DNA of 64,000 bases, taken from assembly GCF_047675955.1 (NCBI RefSeq), contig NC_132931.1, forward strand, positions 1,178,001 through 1,242,000, given 5' to 3'. The position numbers were made by a program, and so were the translations under genes. The stretch is from Chlorocebus sabaeus. Taxonomy: Eukaryota > Chordata > Mammalia > Primates > Cercopithecidae. This document shows positions 41,662-51,566 of this stretch, in pieces. The notes beneath the pieces are model-generated. The model had not been told where the DNA came from, ran no database searches, and saw only the letters and a program-made list of their open reading frames with translations. The number at the start of each line of letters is the position of its first letter. Position 1 is the first letter of the stretch.

Positions 41662-41957
41662 CTTTTTTTTTTTTTTTTTCTGAGACGGAGTCTTGCTTTG
41701 TCACCTAGGCTGTAGTGCAATGGCGCGATCTTGGTTCACTGCAGCCTCTGCCTCCCGGGTTCAAGCAATTCGACTGCCTCAGCCTCCTGAGTAGCTGGGA
41801 CTACAGCAGGGCGGCACCATGCCCGGCTAATTGCTGTAGTTTTAGAGAGGAGGTTTCACCATGTTGGCCAGGATAGTCTTGATCTCCTGACCTCATGATG
41901 CGCCAGCTTTGGCCTCCCAAAGTGCTGGGATTACAGGCGTGAGCCACTGCGCGGGGA
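41662..41957 (-). mobile_element. AluS/Y
   Basis: Reverse dimer. tgtgtcc before and cgtgtcc after. Final bases worn (gcgcggggat). Confidence 0.9.
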
Positions 41958-42353
41958 TCGTGTCCTTCTTAAGAGCAAAGCAACGCCAACAACCCCCAAA
42001 GCAAAAGCGCTGGAGGGCAAAGCTGCCTTTTCAGTTCTCAAAGCCTGCACATTCCTAGGTATGTTGCATAGACTTTCCCTCCAGGAGGTGAGGTTGCTGT
42101 AGTAAGGAGTCTTCACTCCTCCTTGGCCAGCTATTCTCTAGCGGTGAATTCCCAAGGCAGACGCGGTGCAAAGCCTGGCCTAGAGGAGAGAAACTCGCAG
42201 CTCTCACTGGGATGGCAGCAAGCACTGGTCCATTTCCTCTGCTTCTGAGCCATGCCAGGGTTGCGTAGGCTGTTTGGAAGAAATAGGCTGTGAGCCCTTT
42301 GAATTGCCTAAAGAGGGGGCAAAGCCATCTATACTCTCAGGTGAGGTTATCTT
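41958..42353. other. Non-repeat island, no gene seen
   Basis: About 395 bases with a few CpGs. No repeat or coding signal recognised. Confidence 0.45.
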
Positions 42354-42652
42354 TTATTTTTTATTTTTTTGAGACAGAGTCTTGCTCTGTCGCTCAGGCT
42401 GGAGTGCAGTTGTGCAGTCTTGGCTCACTGCAGCCTCCACATCCTGGGTTCAAACGATTCTTCTGCCTCAGCCTCCCGAGTTGCTGGGATTACAGGTGTG
42501 CACCACCACACCTGGCTAATTTTTGTATTTTTAGTAGAGATTGGGTTTTACCATGTTGACCAGGCTGGTCTCGAACTACTGACCTCAAGTGATCCACCCT
42601 CCTTGGACTCCCAAAGTGCTGGCATTACAGGTGTGAGCCACCGTGCCTGGCC
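42354..42652 (-). mobile_element. AluS
   Basis: ggtgaggttatct at 42341-42353 and 42663-42675. Ten extra bases (agtgccctct) lie between the Alu 5' end and the second target copy. Confidence 0.92.
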
Positions 42653-42839
42653 AGTGCCCTCTGGTGAGGTTATCTAATTCTGGGCTGATCACCTGGAGAG
42701 GTGAGGCCCAGGAGGGGAATTAGAAACACAGAAAGAATGTTCAGAATCTATGAGGCTCATTAAATTACACAGAGAAATAGAAATGTGATGTGAACCAGAT
42801 GTGCATACAGGCTTGGAAAGTTTTTCAGGAACGAGTTTT

Positions 42840-42886
42840 CCTTTTAAAAAAAGTTATGTATTCATTCCTTGTAAATAGGTAATCCA
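42840..42886 (+). mobile_element. Old L1-like relic, part 1
   Basis: gttatgtattcattccttgt then aaataggtaatcca. The last 10 bases are the target word repeated at 43503. Confidence 0.4.
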
Positions 42887-43018
42887 GGCCAGGCATGATG
42901 GCTCATGCCTATAATCCCAGCACTTTGGGAGGCCAAGGTTGGAGGACTGCTTGAGCCCAGGAGTTCAAGACCAGTTTGGGCAACATAGCAAGATCCCATC
43001 TCTAAAAAAAAAAAAAAG
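42887..43018 (+). mobile_element. AluJ outer element, left arm
   Basis: Left arm and A linker. Right arm at 43333. Outer duplication aggtaatcca at 42877-42886 and 43503-43512. Confidence 0.88.
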
Positions 43019-43332
43019 AATAAAAGACTGGGCACGGTGGCTCACACCTGAAATCAGCACTTTGGGAGGCCAAGGTGGGCAGATCACATGAGGCCAGGAG
43101 TTTAAGACCAGCCTGGGCAACATAGTGAAACCCTGTCTCTACTAAAAACACAAAAATTAGCTGGGCATGGTGGCGGGCATCTGCCATCCCAGTTACTCGA
43201 GACGCTGATGCAGGAGAATTGCTTGAACCCAGGAGGCAGAGGTTGCAATAAGCTGATATTGTGCCATTGCACACCAGCCTGGGCAACAGACCGAGACTCT
43301 GTCTCAAAAAAAAAAAAAAAAAAAAAAAAAAG
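43019..43332 (+). mobile_element. AluS nested in AluJ linker
   Basis: Same-orientation dimer inserted in the A linker, with a tail of about 27 A. Confidence 0.92.
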
Positions 43333-43502
43333 CAGGGAATGGGTGGCGTGCACCTGTAGTCTTAGCTACTCAGGAGGCTGAGGTGGGAGGATCGCTTGAG
43401 CCCAGGCGTTTGAGGCTGCAGTGAGCTATGACTATGCCACTGTACTCCAGTCTGGGTGACAGAATGAGGCCTTGCCTATTAAAATAAGAGAAAAAAAAAA
43501 AA
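43333..43502 (+). mobile_element. AluJ outer element, right arm
   Basis: Right arm from gcagggaatgggtggcgtgc to the tail. Confidence 0.87.
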
Positions 43503-43528
43503 AGGTAATCCAAGTACATAGCATATAA

Positions 43529-43836
43529 TTTTTTTTTTTTTTTTTTTTTTTTGAGACAGAGTCTCACTCTGTCACCCAGACTGGAGTGCAGTGGCATGAT
43601 CTCTGCTCACTGCAAGCTCCGCCGCCTTCTGGTTCACACCATTCTCCTGCCTCAGCCTCCCTAGAAGCTGGGACTACAGGCACCCGCCACCACGCCCGGC
43701 TAATTTTTTTGTATTTTTAGTAGAGACGGAGTTTCACCATGTTCGCCAGGATGATCTCGATCTCCTGACCTCGTGATCTGCTCGCCTTGGCCTCCCAAAG
43801 TGCTGGGATTACAGGTGTGAGCCACCGTGCCCGGCC
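43529..43836 (-). mobile_element. AluY
   Basis: Young reverse element. agcatataatttttt and agcacataatttttt flank it. Confidence 0.93.
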
Positions 43837-44116
43837 AGCACATAATTTTTTAAGGTGCCAAAGAGTACATAGCGAAGAATTAGTCTTTTTCCTACTCCTG
43901 TGCCCAAGTCCTTCAGTTTCCCTCTCAGAGACAAAACTGTTATCAACTTAATGTGTGCATCTTTTTTGATATTGCCTCTGAAAATAAGAAGTGTGTGTGT
44001 GTGTGTGTGTGTGTATTTTAAATATATACAAATGGGTATATTATACACACTGTTTTGAACTTTGTTCTTTTCACTTGAGTATATTTTGGAGTCTTTTTTC
44101 CTACTAGCAGATGTAC
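43837..44116 (+). mobile_element. Old L1-like relic, part 2
   Basis: ggtgccaaagagtacatagc, gtctttttcctactcctgtg and tatattatacacactgtttt follow the order of an old LINE 3' region. Includes a (GT)n at 43991-44014. Confidence 0.42.
43991..44014. repeat. (GT)n microsatellite
   Basis: Twelve GT units in the old LINE relic. Confidence 0.95.
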
Positions 44117-44632
44117 TATATGTGTTGGGGCAGATTTAGAAAGCAGGAAAAGTTCATCTTGTTCTCAATAACCCTGAGCTTTGCTTCAGATCAAGCTGCT
44201 TCTTACTTCTGCCTCAAAGGCTGGACCCTGTCAGCTACAGACAGTGTAGTCCCTGGGTCGCCTGAAGCTGTCCTGCTCAGTGAGACATCCTGCCATGTGA
44301 CAGGTTTCACTGAAAGGATTGTGTCCTTTGTTCTTACTGAATTCCCACATCTAGAATTCGTTCTCACAGTTTAATACGTGGTAGGAGGACCAGTGTCAGC
44401 TCCCCACGTGGTTACTCAATTCTTCTTCCAGGTCTTATAGGTGGGGGAAGGACTTTCTGGGCAGTGTGGGAGATCATCTCACATCTCCATCTCCACGTTG
44501 TGGAGACAGCCTGGCAGGGGCTGTGCACCAGCGGTGGCTTCTGTATTACTGAGGTCATGGTGAGTCCTTTTCCTGAAGAGGTCTGAAATGTAGAAAGCAG
44601 AATGGAACTTGGCCCTTGCTTAACTGGTTAGA
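44117..44632. other. Non-repeat island, no gene seen
   Basis: About 515 bases of mixed composition. No recognised repeat and no sound exon. Confidence 0.45.
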
Positions 44633-44706
44633 GGATCGCCTGAGGTCAGGAGTTCGAGAATAGCTTGGGCAACATAGCGAGACCCTGTCTCTAAAAACAA
44701 AACAAA
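44633..44706 (+). mobile_element. 5'-truncated Alu left arm
   Basis: Begins at gaggatcgcctgaggtcagg and ends in an A-rich tail. The first third of the arm is missing. Confidence 0.85.
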
Positions 44707-44707
44707 G

Positions 44708-45023
44708 GCTGGGTGCGGTGGCTCACACCTGTAATCCCAACACTTTGGAAGGCGGAGGCAGGCGGATCATCTGAGGTCAGGAGTTCGAGACTAGCCTGGC
44801 CAACATGGCGAAACCCTGTCTCTACTAAAACTACAAAAAAAAAAAAAAATTATCTGGGTATGGTGGCAGGCACCTGTGATCCCAGCTACTGGGGAGACTG
44901 AGGCTGAAGAATCACTTGAACCTGGGAGGTAGAGGTTGCAGTGAGCCAAGATCATACCATTGCACTCCAGTCTGGGCAACAAGAGCGAAACTCCATCTCA
45001 AAACAAAAACAAACAAACAACAA
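44708..45023 (+). mobile_element. AluS
   Basis: Full dimer with a (CAAA)n tail, directly after the truncated arm. Confidence 0.92.
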
Positions 45024-45098
45024 AATTGCTGTCTACCGTCTTATAGTCAGTTTTCTTATCTGTGTGGGTGTGTGGGTGTATACATACATATATATATA

Positions 45099-45271
45099 TT
45101 TGTTTGTTTGTTTGTTTTGGGTGAGAGGCAAGGTCTCGCTCTGTCACCCAGGCGGGACTGCAGTGGTGCCATCACATCTCACTGCAGCCTAGAACTCCTG
45201 GGCTCACAGGATCTTTCTGCCTGGCCTTCCCAAAGTGCTGGGATTATAGGAGTGAGCCACCACACCCAGTC
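45099..45271 (-). mobile_element. Alu monomer (FLAM) with (GTTT)n
   Basis: Single reverse arm from gaggcaaggtctcgctctgt to caccacacccagtc. Confidence 0.82.
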
Positions 45272-45314
45272 AGCTGGTTATCTGTAGAAGGAGATATATG
45301 TACCTTAGACAGTT

Positions 45315-45445
45315 GCTGTAAAGATCAAATGAGGTCCACACAAAAACTTCTACACAAATGTTCATAGCAGCATCATGAATAATAGCCAAAAAAGTAGAAA
45401 CAGATGTCTATCAGTGGATTAATGGATAAATAAAAGGTGATGTCC
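45315..45445 (+). mobile_element. Old LINE-1 relic, part 1
   Basis: aatgttcatagcagcatcat and tggattaatggataaataaa are from the L1M region after ORF2. Ends in target word gtgatgtcc. Confidence 0.7.
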
Positions 45446-45748
45446 AGCCAGGAATGGTGGCCATGCCTGTAATCCCAGCACTTTGGGAGGCCAAGGCAGG
45501 CAGATCACTTGAGGCCAGGAGCTGAAGATCAGCCTGGGCAACTTGATGAAACCCCATCTCTACTAAAAATACAAAAATTAGCCAGGCATGGTGGCACATG
45601 CCTGTAATACCAGCTCCTTTGGAGGCTGAGGCACGAGAATCACTTGAGCCCGGGAGGTGGAGGTTGCAGTGAGCCAAGATCACATAACTCCACTCCAGCC
45701 TGGGAGACAGAATGAGATTCTTCTCAAAAAAAAAAAAAAAAAAAAAAA
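45446..45748 (+). mobile_element. AluS nested in LINE-1
   Basis: gtgatgtcc at 45437-45445 and 45749-45757. Confidence 0.92.
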
Positions 45749-45857
45749 GTGATGTCCGTACAATGGAATATTATTTGGCCATAACAAGGAATGAAGTGCC
45801 GATACATGCTACGACATGGATGAACTTTGAAAATATTATACTATGTGCAAAAGAAGG
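45749..45857 (+). mobile_element. Old LINE-1 relic, part 2
   Basis: tacaatggaatattatttgg, acatggatgaactttgaaaa and tatactatgtgcaaaagaag continue the same element. Confidence 0.75.
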
Positions 45858-45868
45858 TAGTTACCTTC

Positions 45869-46077
45869 TTGGGTTCAAGCAATTCTTCTGCTGCAGCCTC
45901 CCGAGTAGCTGGGACGACAGGCGTCCACCACCATGCCCAGTTAATTTTTGTATTTTTAGCAGAGACGGGATTTTACTATGTTGGCCAGGCTGGTCTCGAA
46001 CTCCTGACTTCAGGTGATTCACTAGACTTGGCTTCCCCAAATGCTGTAATTAGAGGCGTGAGCCACCGCACCTGGCC
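45869..46077 (-). mobile_element. Alu lacking its 3' third
   Basis: Starts at cttgggttcaagcaattc with no T-run or right-arm end, joined to the LINE-1 across a 16-base palindrome (gaaggtagttaccttc, 45853-45868). Confidence 0.88.
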
Positions 46078-46539
46078 TAGTAGGCAGCAATTTTGAATAC
46101 AGCTGTTAGATTCTGCACTCATGCCTTCTCTAATCCATGTCAACACAGTAGAAATAATTGCTTTGACAGAACCTGGTGTAGACGTGTCTCCAGGAAGAAA
46201 CTGTAAAATGAATGGATCATTTTGTGAAATGTCTGCCCTTTCCCCACCTTTCTTTTGCCTTTGCCTTTTTCTCCCTTCCTAGTTTTTCTTTCTTTCTTTT
46301 AGGGCGTCAGCCCCCCACCTCTGTGGTTGGGAGGGACTATTGCACGTCTACACTCTCGGTGCGGATGAAATAGTGTTTGCGTTCGTTATCTGCATTTGCG
46401 CGTTATCTCCCCCAGGAGATGACAGCTCCTCTGCCAGCAGCTGGCAACGGTGGGCTCTGAAGCAGAGGAGGGGAACTATCAGGAAAAACTCATTTTATTG
46501 TCCTGTCCTAGGGTTTCACTGATGAAGGCCTCTGGGCTA
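46078..46539. other. Upstream flank of the CpG island
   Basis: Unique DNA with rising CpG content from about 46310. No repeat and no gene recognised. Confidence 0.5.
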
Positions 46540-46703
46540 CCCACGTGTGGGGTGGGGGCGGTGAGACTGCCACCTGCCCGCGGCTCCCCTGCAGCCAAGC
46601 CACGCGCGCCGTTGCTAGGGCAACCACCCCGCCAGGCCGGCGGCTGCCGGGAAGCCCCCTCGGGAGCGCGCACGGGCAGGGCTGTGGGGGCGCGGGCCGG
46701 CTG

Positions 46704-46711
46704 CGACGTCA
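46704..46711 (+). promoter_or_regulatory. CRE-like site (CGACGTCA)
   Basis: One mismatch from the CREB/ATF octamer TGACGTCA, keeping the GACGTC core, and next to a GC box at 46715. Its place upstream of the ATG fits a promoter role. Binding is inferred only. Confidence 0.4.
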
Positions 46712-46824
46712 GACCCCCGCCCCTCGGCGCCGGCCGGACCCAGCTCCATCCCCAGCTCCACCTACCTCAGTGGGCAGCCGGCCGGAACCCACGAATCAGA
46801 GCAGCCGACACATCGCCCGCTCAG

Positions 46825-46829
46825 CCAAT
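46825..46829 (+). promoter_or_regulatory. CCAAT box
   Basis: cagccaatcgcagc matches the extended NF-Y core (CCAAT followed by C). It lies 218 bases before the ATG, so transcription may start around 46.86-46.92 kb. Confidence 0.45.
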
Positions 46830-47046
46830 CGCAGCAGTTGTGTGATCCCGCCACCGCCCCGGACCCTGGAGGTCCGCGCTGAGGCGGCGACCGCGGGAGT
46901 CGCTGCTGAGGCGGCCTCGGGTGCGGGTCGGAACGGCGCTCTTCTGCGGGGCCGGTCCGGGCTGGCAGCTGCTGGCGCCTGGCGGTGAGGGCGGGCTCCC
47001 GAGTGGCCCCCCACCGAAGGCGGTGGGACTAGTGGCTGAGGCCAGG

Positions 47047-47086
47047 ATGCCGTCCAGGCGACGCGGCGGCTCCTCACTCATCCCAG
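47047..47086 (+). CDS. First coding exon of an unidentified gene
   Basis: ATG at 47047 has A at -3 (ccaggATGc) and opens 13 codons, MPSRRRGGSSLIP, plus one base. cccag followed by gtaagg at 47087 is a strong 5' splice site, leaving phase 1. No earlier ATG in this frame occurs within the island, so this is the natural start. The peptide is basic and serine-rich with no signal peptide. I do not recognise the protein. The non-coding part of the exon probably begins within the island, between about 46.85 and 47.0 kb. Confidence 0.5.
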
Positions 47087-47682
47087 GTAAGGGGGACGCG
47101 GCGCTCGCTGCGGCTCCGCTCGCCTCTCGTCTCCTCACTCCCGGCCCCGAGCCCCGTGCTGGCATCCGTTGGCCCCTTGTCGCCTCCTGCCCGCTCCCTC
47201 CCGGTTGTCCAACCCCGCCCCCGAGCGCGGAGCCCCGGGTCTGGCCCGTCCGGCCCCTGCTCCCACGCCCCTTCCCCCATCGCCGGCGTTTCCCGGGCTC
47301 GGCTTCTCCCCAGCCGCGGGGGCTTCTCCCCTCTGCCCCTTCTCTCCCTTCTCGCAGCCCTGGGACCACGTCCTAGCCCCGCAGTCCCCAGGGATGAGAC
47401 CCTCGTCTCGCCGGGATCGGATATTTGCCCTCACCTCTACCCCGGCTGCGCTTCTCGAGCTCATCGCCCCATCATCCTACCCTTTGTACGTTGTCCTGTC
47501 TGCATGGCAGTCCCCTGCCCCGCTCCAGGTGTCCCTGGGTCTTGCCCTTTTGCTCCTAAGTACCTTCCTTTCCCAACTCGCCTCTTCTCCTCACTTTGAC
47601 CACCCACCATCGCGATCTCTTTTTCCTTCCCTTACACTTAAACCTCCAGACACTTTCCCACTCTCTGGAATGCCGGATCCGT

Positions 47683-47820
47683 CGTTTTTTGTTTTTTGTT
47701 TTTTTAAGAGAGAGTCTCGCTATGTTGCCTAGGCTGGCCTCGAACTCCAGGCCTCAAGCGATCCTTCTGCCTCGCCCTCCAAAGTTTTGGGATTACAGGC
47801 GTGAGCCACTGCGCCCGGCT
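47683..47820 (-). mobile_element. Alu monomer (FLAM/FRAM)
   Basis: Single reverse arm, aagagagagtctcgctatgt to ccactgcgcccggct, in the presumed first intron. 47481-47682 before it is GC-moderate unique DNA. Confidence 0.85.
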
Positions 47821-47849
47821 CAGGTCCATAGTGTAATATCTTCATTCGT

Positions 47850-47935
47850 CCTTACATGAGCTGCACCCCATAACATGTAAACTCTTTTGCCCAGAGTCTA
47901 GCACACAGTAGGCCTGGCATATGCTGGGTGGTCAC
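47850..47935 (+). mobile_element. L2/MIR-type 3' fragment
   Basis: gcccagagtctagcacacag then taggcctggcatatgctggg resembles the terminal part of L2 or MIR. Confidence 0.35.
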
Positions 47936-47961
47936 GCATGTTAGCCTCTTCCTCCTTCCAG

Positions 47962-48069
47962 GCCTTTTGTACTTTCCAGATGATGGTAGCAAGAAGTCCA
48001 TTGTCCACAGGGATTTGACTCTGCTTGAAGAATGGTATGGGAGATGGCAGGAGAAATTGGTGAACTCCA
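47962..48069 (+). CDS. Candidate second coding exon, in frame with first
   Basis: Acceptor tcttcctccttccag ends at 47961. Taking the spare G of exon 1, the frame reads GLLYFPDDGSKKSIVHRDLT, then LLEEWYGRWQEKLVNS, with no stop until 48108. The composition is protein-like (charged, with W and Y) and no repeat lies here. Possible donors are gtatgg after 48034, gtgaac after 48059 and gtaaag after 48069. I chose the last, which keeps phase 1. If no donor is used, the frame ends at a TAA at 48108. The implied intron would be 875 bases. Function unknown. Confidence 0.35.
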
Positions 48070-48109
48070 GTAAAGCGATTAAATGGTCACTTACTTACTG
48101 CATTCATTA

Positions 48110-49439
48110 AGAAGAAACAATTCTACTATCTGTGCCATGTATTGTTATGTTAATTGCCTTTGTAAAGCATTCTTAGGCTGCTAGTCAGCGAGCTTTGCAG
48201 TATAATTACTTCCCATCCCGTCTCCATCCCCATCTACAGTGTTTAGGGAACCTTTCTTTTTAGGAAAGAAAGAGCCCCTACCTCCCAGCTAAAATGGCAT
48301 AGTATTTAAGCAATGTTTCACGTGGTTATCTATTAGCTGGATAGTCCAGGGAGCTTCAATGAATTTTCATCCTTTAAGAACCAGAAGGAATCAGGATTTG
48401 GATTTCCTGGAATCAGCTGCTGTACAGACCAAATATGCTTGAGAATGAAACTTCTGACAAGTCCTGTAAGAGTGAAAGAGGAATTATCCACCCCTCTCCT
48501 TCCGCCTCTCCAAGCACTCGTTCTCGGAGGAAGTAGCAAGTCGATTTTTAAAAAAGAGTAAAATACGTTTGACTTTTTAAAATGATAAAAGCATTGTCAT
48601 TGGCCCTGTACTATTCTTGCCACCTTTGCCCTGATGGTCTCAAGCCTGGACAATCAGCTTTTTCTGCTCCTGGGCTCCCAGGGCAGGCTGGCGAAAATCA
48701 TGTAACTAAGCTGCTGGGTGCTGTTTCTGCACTTCTGGATCCTGGAGATCCTTTGACTTACTTTCTAGATTCCTCTTATGTCCTAAAATCTAAATGGCTG
48801 TTTATAGATCTTCACCGTTCTTCTCTGAGTCTTTGTCCTACTCTTGCCTTTGCTTCATTGCTTATTTTGCCACTTAACTCCACAGAAGAAATTGGTGGGC
48901 ATCGGCCCTGAACTCTTAAGGAGCTGTCATTTTTGTCTGTGCCTGTCTGTACCTGATTTCTAATATCCTTTCCTTTGATCTCAGAGGAAGAGGGGTCTTC
49001 CTTTCTAAAGCTAATCTCTTCCCATCTTATTATTTTTTCTGTTGGACGGTATACATCCTCAGGTTTCCATCATTCAGACCAAAACAAAGCTTTTCTTGAT
49101 GCTTCCCTTTTCTTTTTTTATTCTTCTCAGATTAACGTGGCATTCCTTAGGGTTTCATTTTTGTTCTTTTCTCTAATTTCCTTGTGTGATTACATGTCCT
49201 TTCATGGCTTCAAATAGCACCTGTATATTTATGGTTTTTGAAGACGTCTATTTGGTCCCCATTTCTCTGGAACCTCAGGTTCTAATTTTCATCTGCCTTC
49301 TGCATAGCTGTATGTGGATGCTTGATTACTTCAAATGTGGTTACCTTTTCCTTCCCTTTCTTTCCACCCATAGCCCCCTTCAAGCACATATACAAACATT
49401 CGTATTTTAAGATCTTTACTCTAGAAACCTTAAAATCAT
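48110..49439. other. Repeat-poor intronic stretch
   Basis: About 1.3 kb with no Alu, pyrimidine-leaning on this strand. Parts of 48.6-49.4 kb may be very old LINE-2. No convincing exon seen. Confidence 0.4.
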
Positions 49440-50021
49440 CTTCTTTTCTCCTCACATTAAGTCTAGCATAGATTCTATTGTTGCTACCTCAGATCTTTTT
49501 TTTCCCTCTCTTCATAAGATCTTTTTTTTCCTCTCTCTTCATTGCCAGAAGACTGGTTCAGACCTTGGTTATGCTTTTTCTGAACCTCTGGGTCCTGTAG
49601 TTCTACTTCATCCTCCACATTGCTGCTGGAATTGGTTCCATTTCTGAGACGTCAATCTGATCATGCTGCTTGTTTTCTTTAAAAATTCTCATCAGCTCCC
49701 AAACCCTTAGTATGTTGAGCCAGTCCTTCCAGGCCTTCTGCAGCATGGGCGCATCTCCTTCCTGGATCCTTCGTGATCCAGAGAAAAAAGTGGTAAAGAA
49801 ACAGACCATTCACTATAGTACAATCAAGACTTTGACAAAGATGACTACAGGGTGTTCTGGGAGCATCACCCTGGAGTGAGGACATGTTTCTGTCGACAGG
49901 CATCTAGGCCTTTTTCTGACTACCCTTTCTCCTCAGTTTGGGTTAGGTGACTTTTCTTTGTGTTCCCACAGCGCTCTGTACATACTTCCATCTCCATTTT
50001 TACCACTCATGCCATTTTTAC
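49440..50021 (+). mobile_element. LINE-2 relic, first part
   Basis: gattctattgttgctacctc, gacgtcaatctgatcatgct, tgttttctttaaaaattctc and cagtccttccaggccttctg follow the L2 3' half. 49760-49920 is less clear and could be an insertion. No open frame. Confidence 0.6.
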
Positions 50022-50327
50022 TTTTTTTTTTTTTTTTTTTTTTTTTGAGACACAGTCTTGGTCTGGTGCCCTGGCTGGAGTGCAGTGGTGCCATCTCAGT
50101 TCACTGCAACCTCTGCCTCCTGGGTTTGAGCAATTCTTGTACCTCAGCCTTCCGAGTAGCTGGGATTACAGGCGCCCGCCACCACACCCAGCTAATTTTT
50201 GTATTTTTAGTAGAGACGGGATGTCACCATGTTGGACAGACTGGTCTCAAACTCCTGACCTCAAGCAATCCACCCGCCTCAGCCTCCCAAAGTTCTGGGA
50301 TTACAGGGGTGAGCCACTGTGCCCAAC
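50022..50327 (-). mobile_element. AluS nested in LINE-2
   Basis: ccatttttact at 50012 and 50328. Confidence 0.93.
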
Positions 50328-50485
50328 CCATTTTTACTATTTATAATGTTCTGTTTTCTTATTTTTCTCCCTGACTTGAGAGTGAACTCTTTAAGGAAAA
50401 GGGTTGCGTCATATCTCATCGTATCTCCAGTTTCTAGCAAATTGCCAGGCACATAGCGCTCATTAAGCTAAGTTTTCAGAAGAGC
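50328..50485 (+). mobile_element. LINE-2 relic, 3' end
   Basis: gagagtgaactctttaagga, cagtttctagcaaattgcca and ggcacatagcgctcattaag are the typical L2 tail. Confidence 0.65.
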
Positions 50486-50560
50486 TGAATCTAGACAAGG
50501 AAAGGTAAGGGGAGATGGGCATTTTGGAAGAGAGGGTAACATATAGAAAAGTGTGTCATA
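50486..50560 (-). mobile_element. LINE-2 relic, reverse, part 1
   Basis: gatgggcattttggaagaga with acatatagaaaagtgtg fits reverse L2. Resumes after the Alu. Confidence 0.4.
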
Positions 50561-50832
50561 GGCTGGGTGTGGTGGCTCACGCCTGTAATCCCACCATTTT
50601 GGGAGGCTGAGGCAGATGGATCAAGACCATCAAGACCTGGGCAACATGGTGAAACCCCATCTCTACTAAAAATACAAAAATTACCTAGGCGTGGTGGCGG
50701 GTGCCTGTAATCCCAGCTACTCAGGAGGCTGAAACAGGAGAATGGCTTGAACCTGGGAGGCAGAGGTTACAGAGAGCTGACTCCAGCCTGGGCAAGAGTG
50801 AGACTCCATCTCAAAAAAAACCAAAAAAACCA

Positions 50833-50835
<3 letters not shown>
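50561..50835 (+). mobile_element. Alu with deletions and (CA)n tail
   Basis: Left arm lost part of the gaggtcaggag block. Right arm lost the gccgagatc...cactgcac block (gagagctgactccagcctgg). Confidence 0.9.

Positions 50836-50876
<41 letters not shown>
50836..50876. repeat. (CA)n microsatellite
   Basis: About 20 CA units at the end of the Alu tail. Confidence 0.96.
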
Positions 50877-50879
<3 letters not shown>

Positions 50880-50880
<1 letters not shown>

Positions 50881-51069
50881 CGTGCGATAACCTGGTGTTT
50901 TTGGAAAGAACTGGTAATTTGGAAAGGCTGGAGAATGGGCACGATGAGCGATGAGGCTGGGAAGGTATATAGGAGCTGCTCATGAATGACCTTGTGTGTC
51001 CTAACACATAATCTTAATGACAGCGAGGAACCTTTGAAGGATTTCATCCTGGGCAGATCTTACAAAGTC
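50880..51069 (-). mobile_element. LINE-2 relic, reverse, part 2
   Basis: gaatgaccttgtgtgtccta, tgacagcgaggaacctttga and catcctgggcagatcttac match reverse L2. Confidence 0.5.
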
Positions 51070-51415
51070 TGGCTTGTTCCCATCTCAGGCTTTGTGTCTT
51101 GCTGCATGTGTTACCTTTTGCCTCAGCCATATAAAATCACCTCCATTAGCTGAACAGGCCTAAATGGCTTTATGTTTCTCTTTCTCCATAGAATGCCTTT
51201 TCCCACTTAGGCACCTGTAGATTATACAGGCTTCTGGTTACCTCTGCAGTAAAGCCTTCCCACATCTGCCTGCAATCCATCTCTCTTCATCTCTACTGTC
51301 ATTTACTTGTTTATATGTCTTTCTCTACTCTAATGGTAGGGCTTTGAAATCAGGATGGGTTTTGATTCATGTCTGCATCCCCTACTCTGGCAGGTAACAT
51401 GAATGAGTATTGTGA
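51070..51415 (+). mobile_element. LINE-2 3' relic inside reverse LINE-2
   Basis: atagaatgccttttcccact, gtaaagccttcccacatctg and atttacttgtttatatgtct fit forward L2, lying between two reverse L2 pieces. Confidence 0.5.
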
Positions 51416-51428
51416 CCAGGTATATTTT

Positions 51429-51566
51429 GATTATATTTATTTATTTTTCTAGAGATGGGCGTTTGCTATGTTTCCCAGGCTGGTCTTGAACTCCTGGCTT
51501 CAGGTAACCCTCTGCCTTGACTTCGCAAAGTGTTGGGATTATGGGTGTGAGTCACTGCGCCTGGCC
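51429..51566 (-). mobile_element. Alu monomer (FLAM)
   Basis: Single reverse arm. ccaggtatatttt (51416-51428) and ccaggtgtatttt (51567-51579) flank it. Confidence 0.87.

Larger units (their letters stand above)
46540..47480. promoter_or_regulatory. CpG island promoter
   Basis: About 940 bases with very dense CpG, high GC and no repeats, the only such region in the window. Contains GC boxes (ccccgcccc at 46715-46723), a CRE-like site, a CCAAT box and, at its centre, a Kozak-type ATG with a splice donor. This is the profile of a broadly expressed mammalian promoter. It lacks an obvious TATA box, so several start sites are likely. A divergent transcript to the left is possible but not shown. 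Confidence 0.85.

Noticed and set aside
46545..47732. Several GC-rich frames of 100-190 codons on both strands
   Set aside because: The CpG island has few stops in any frame. Only the ATG at 47047 has Kozak and splice-donor support.
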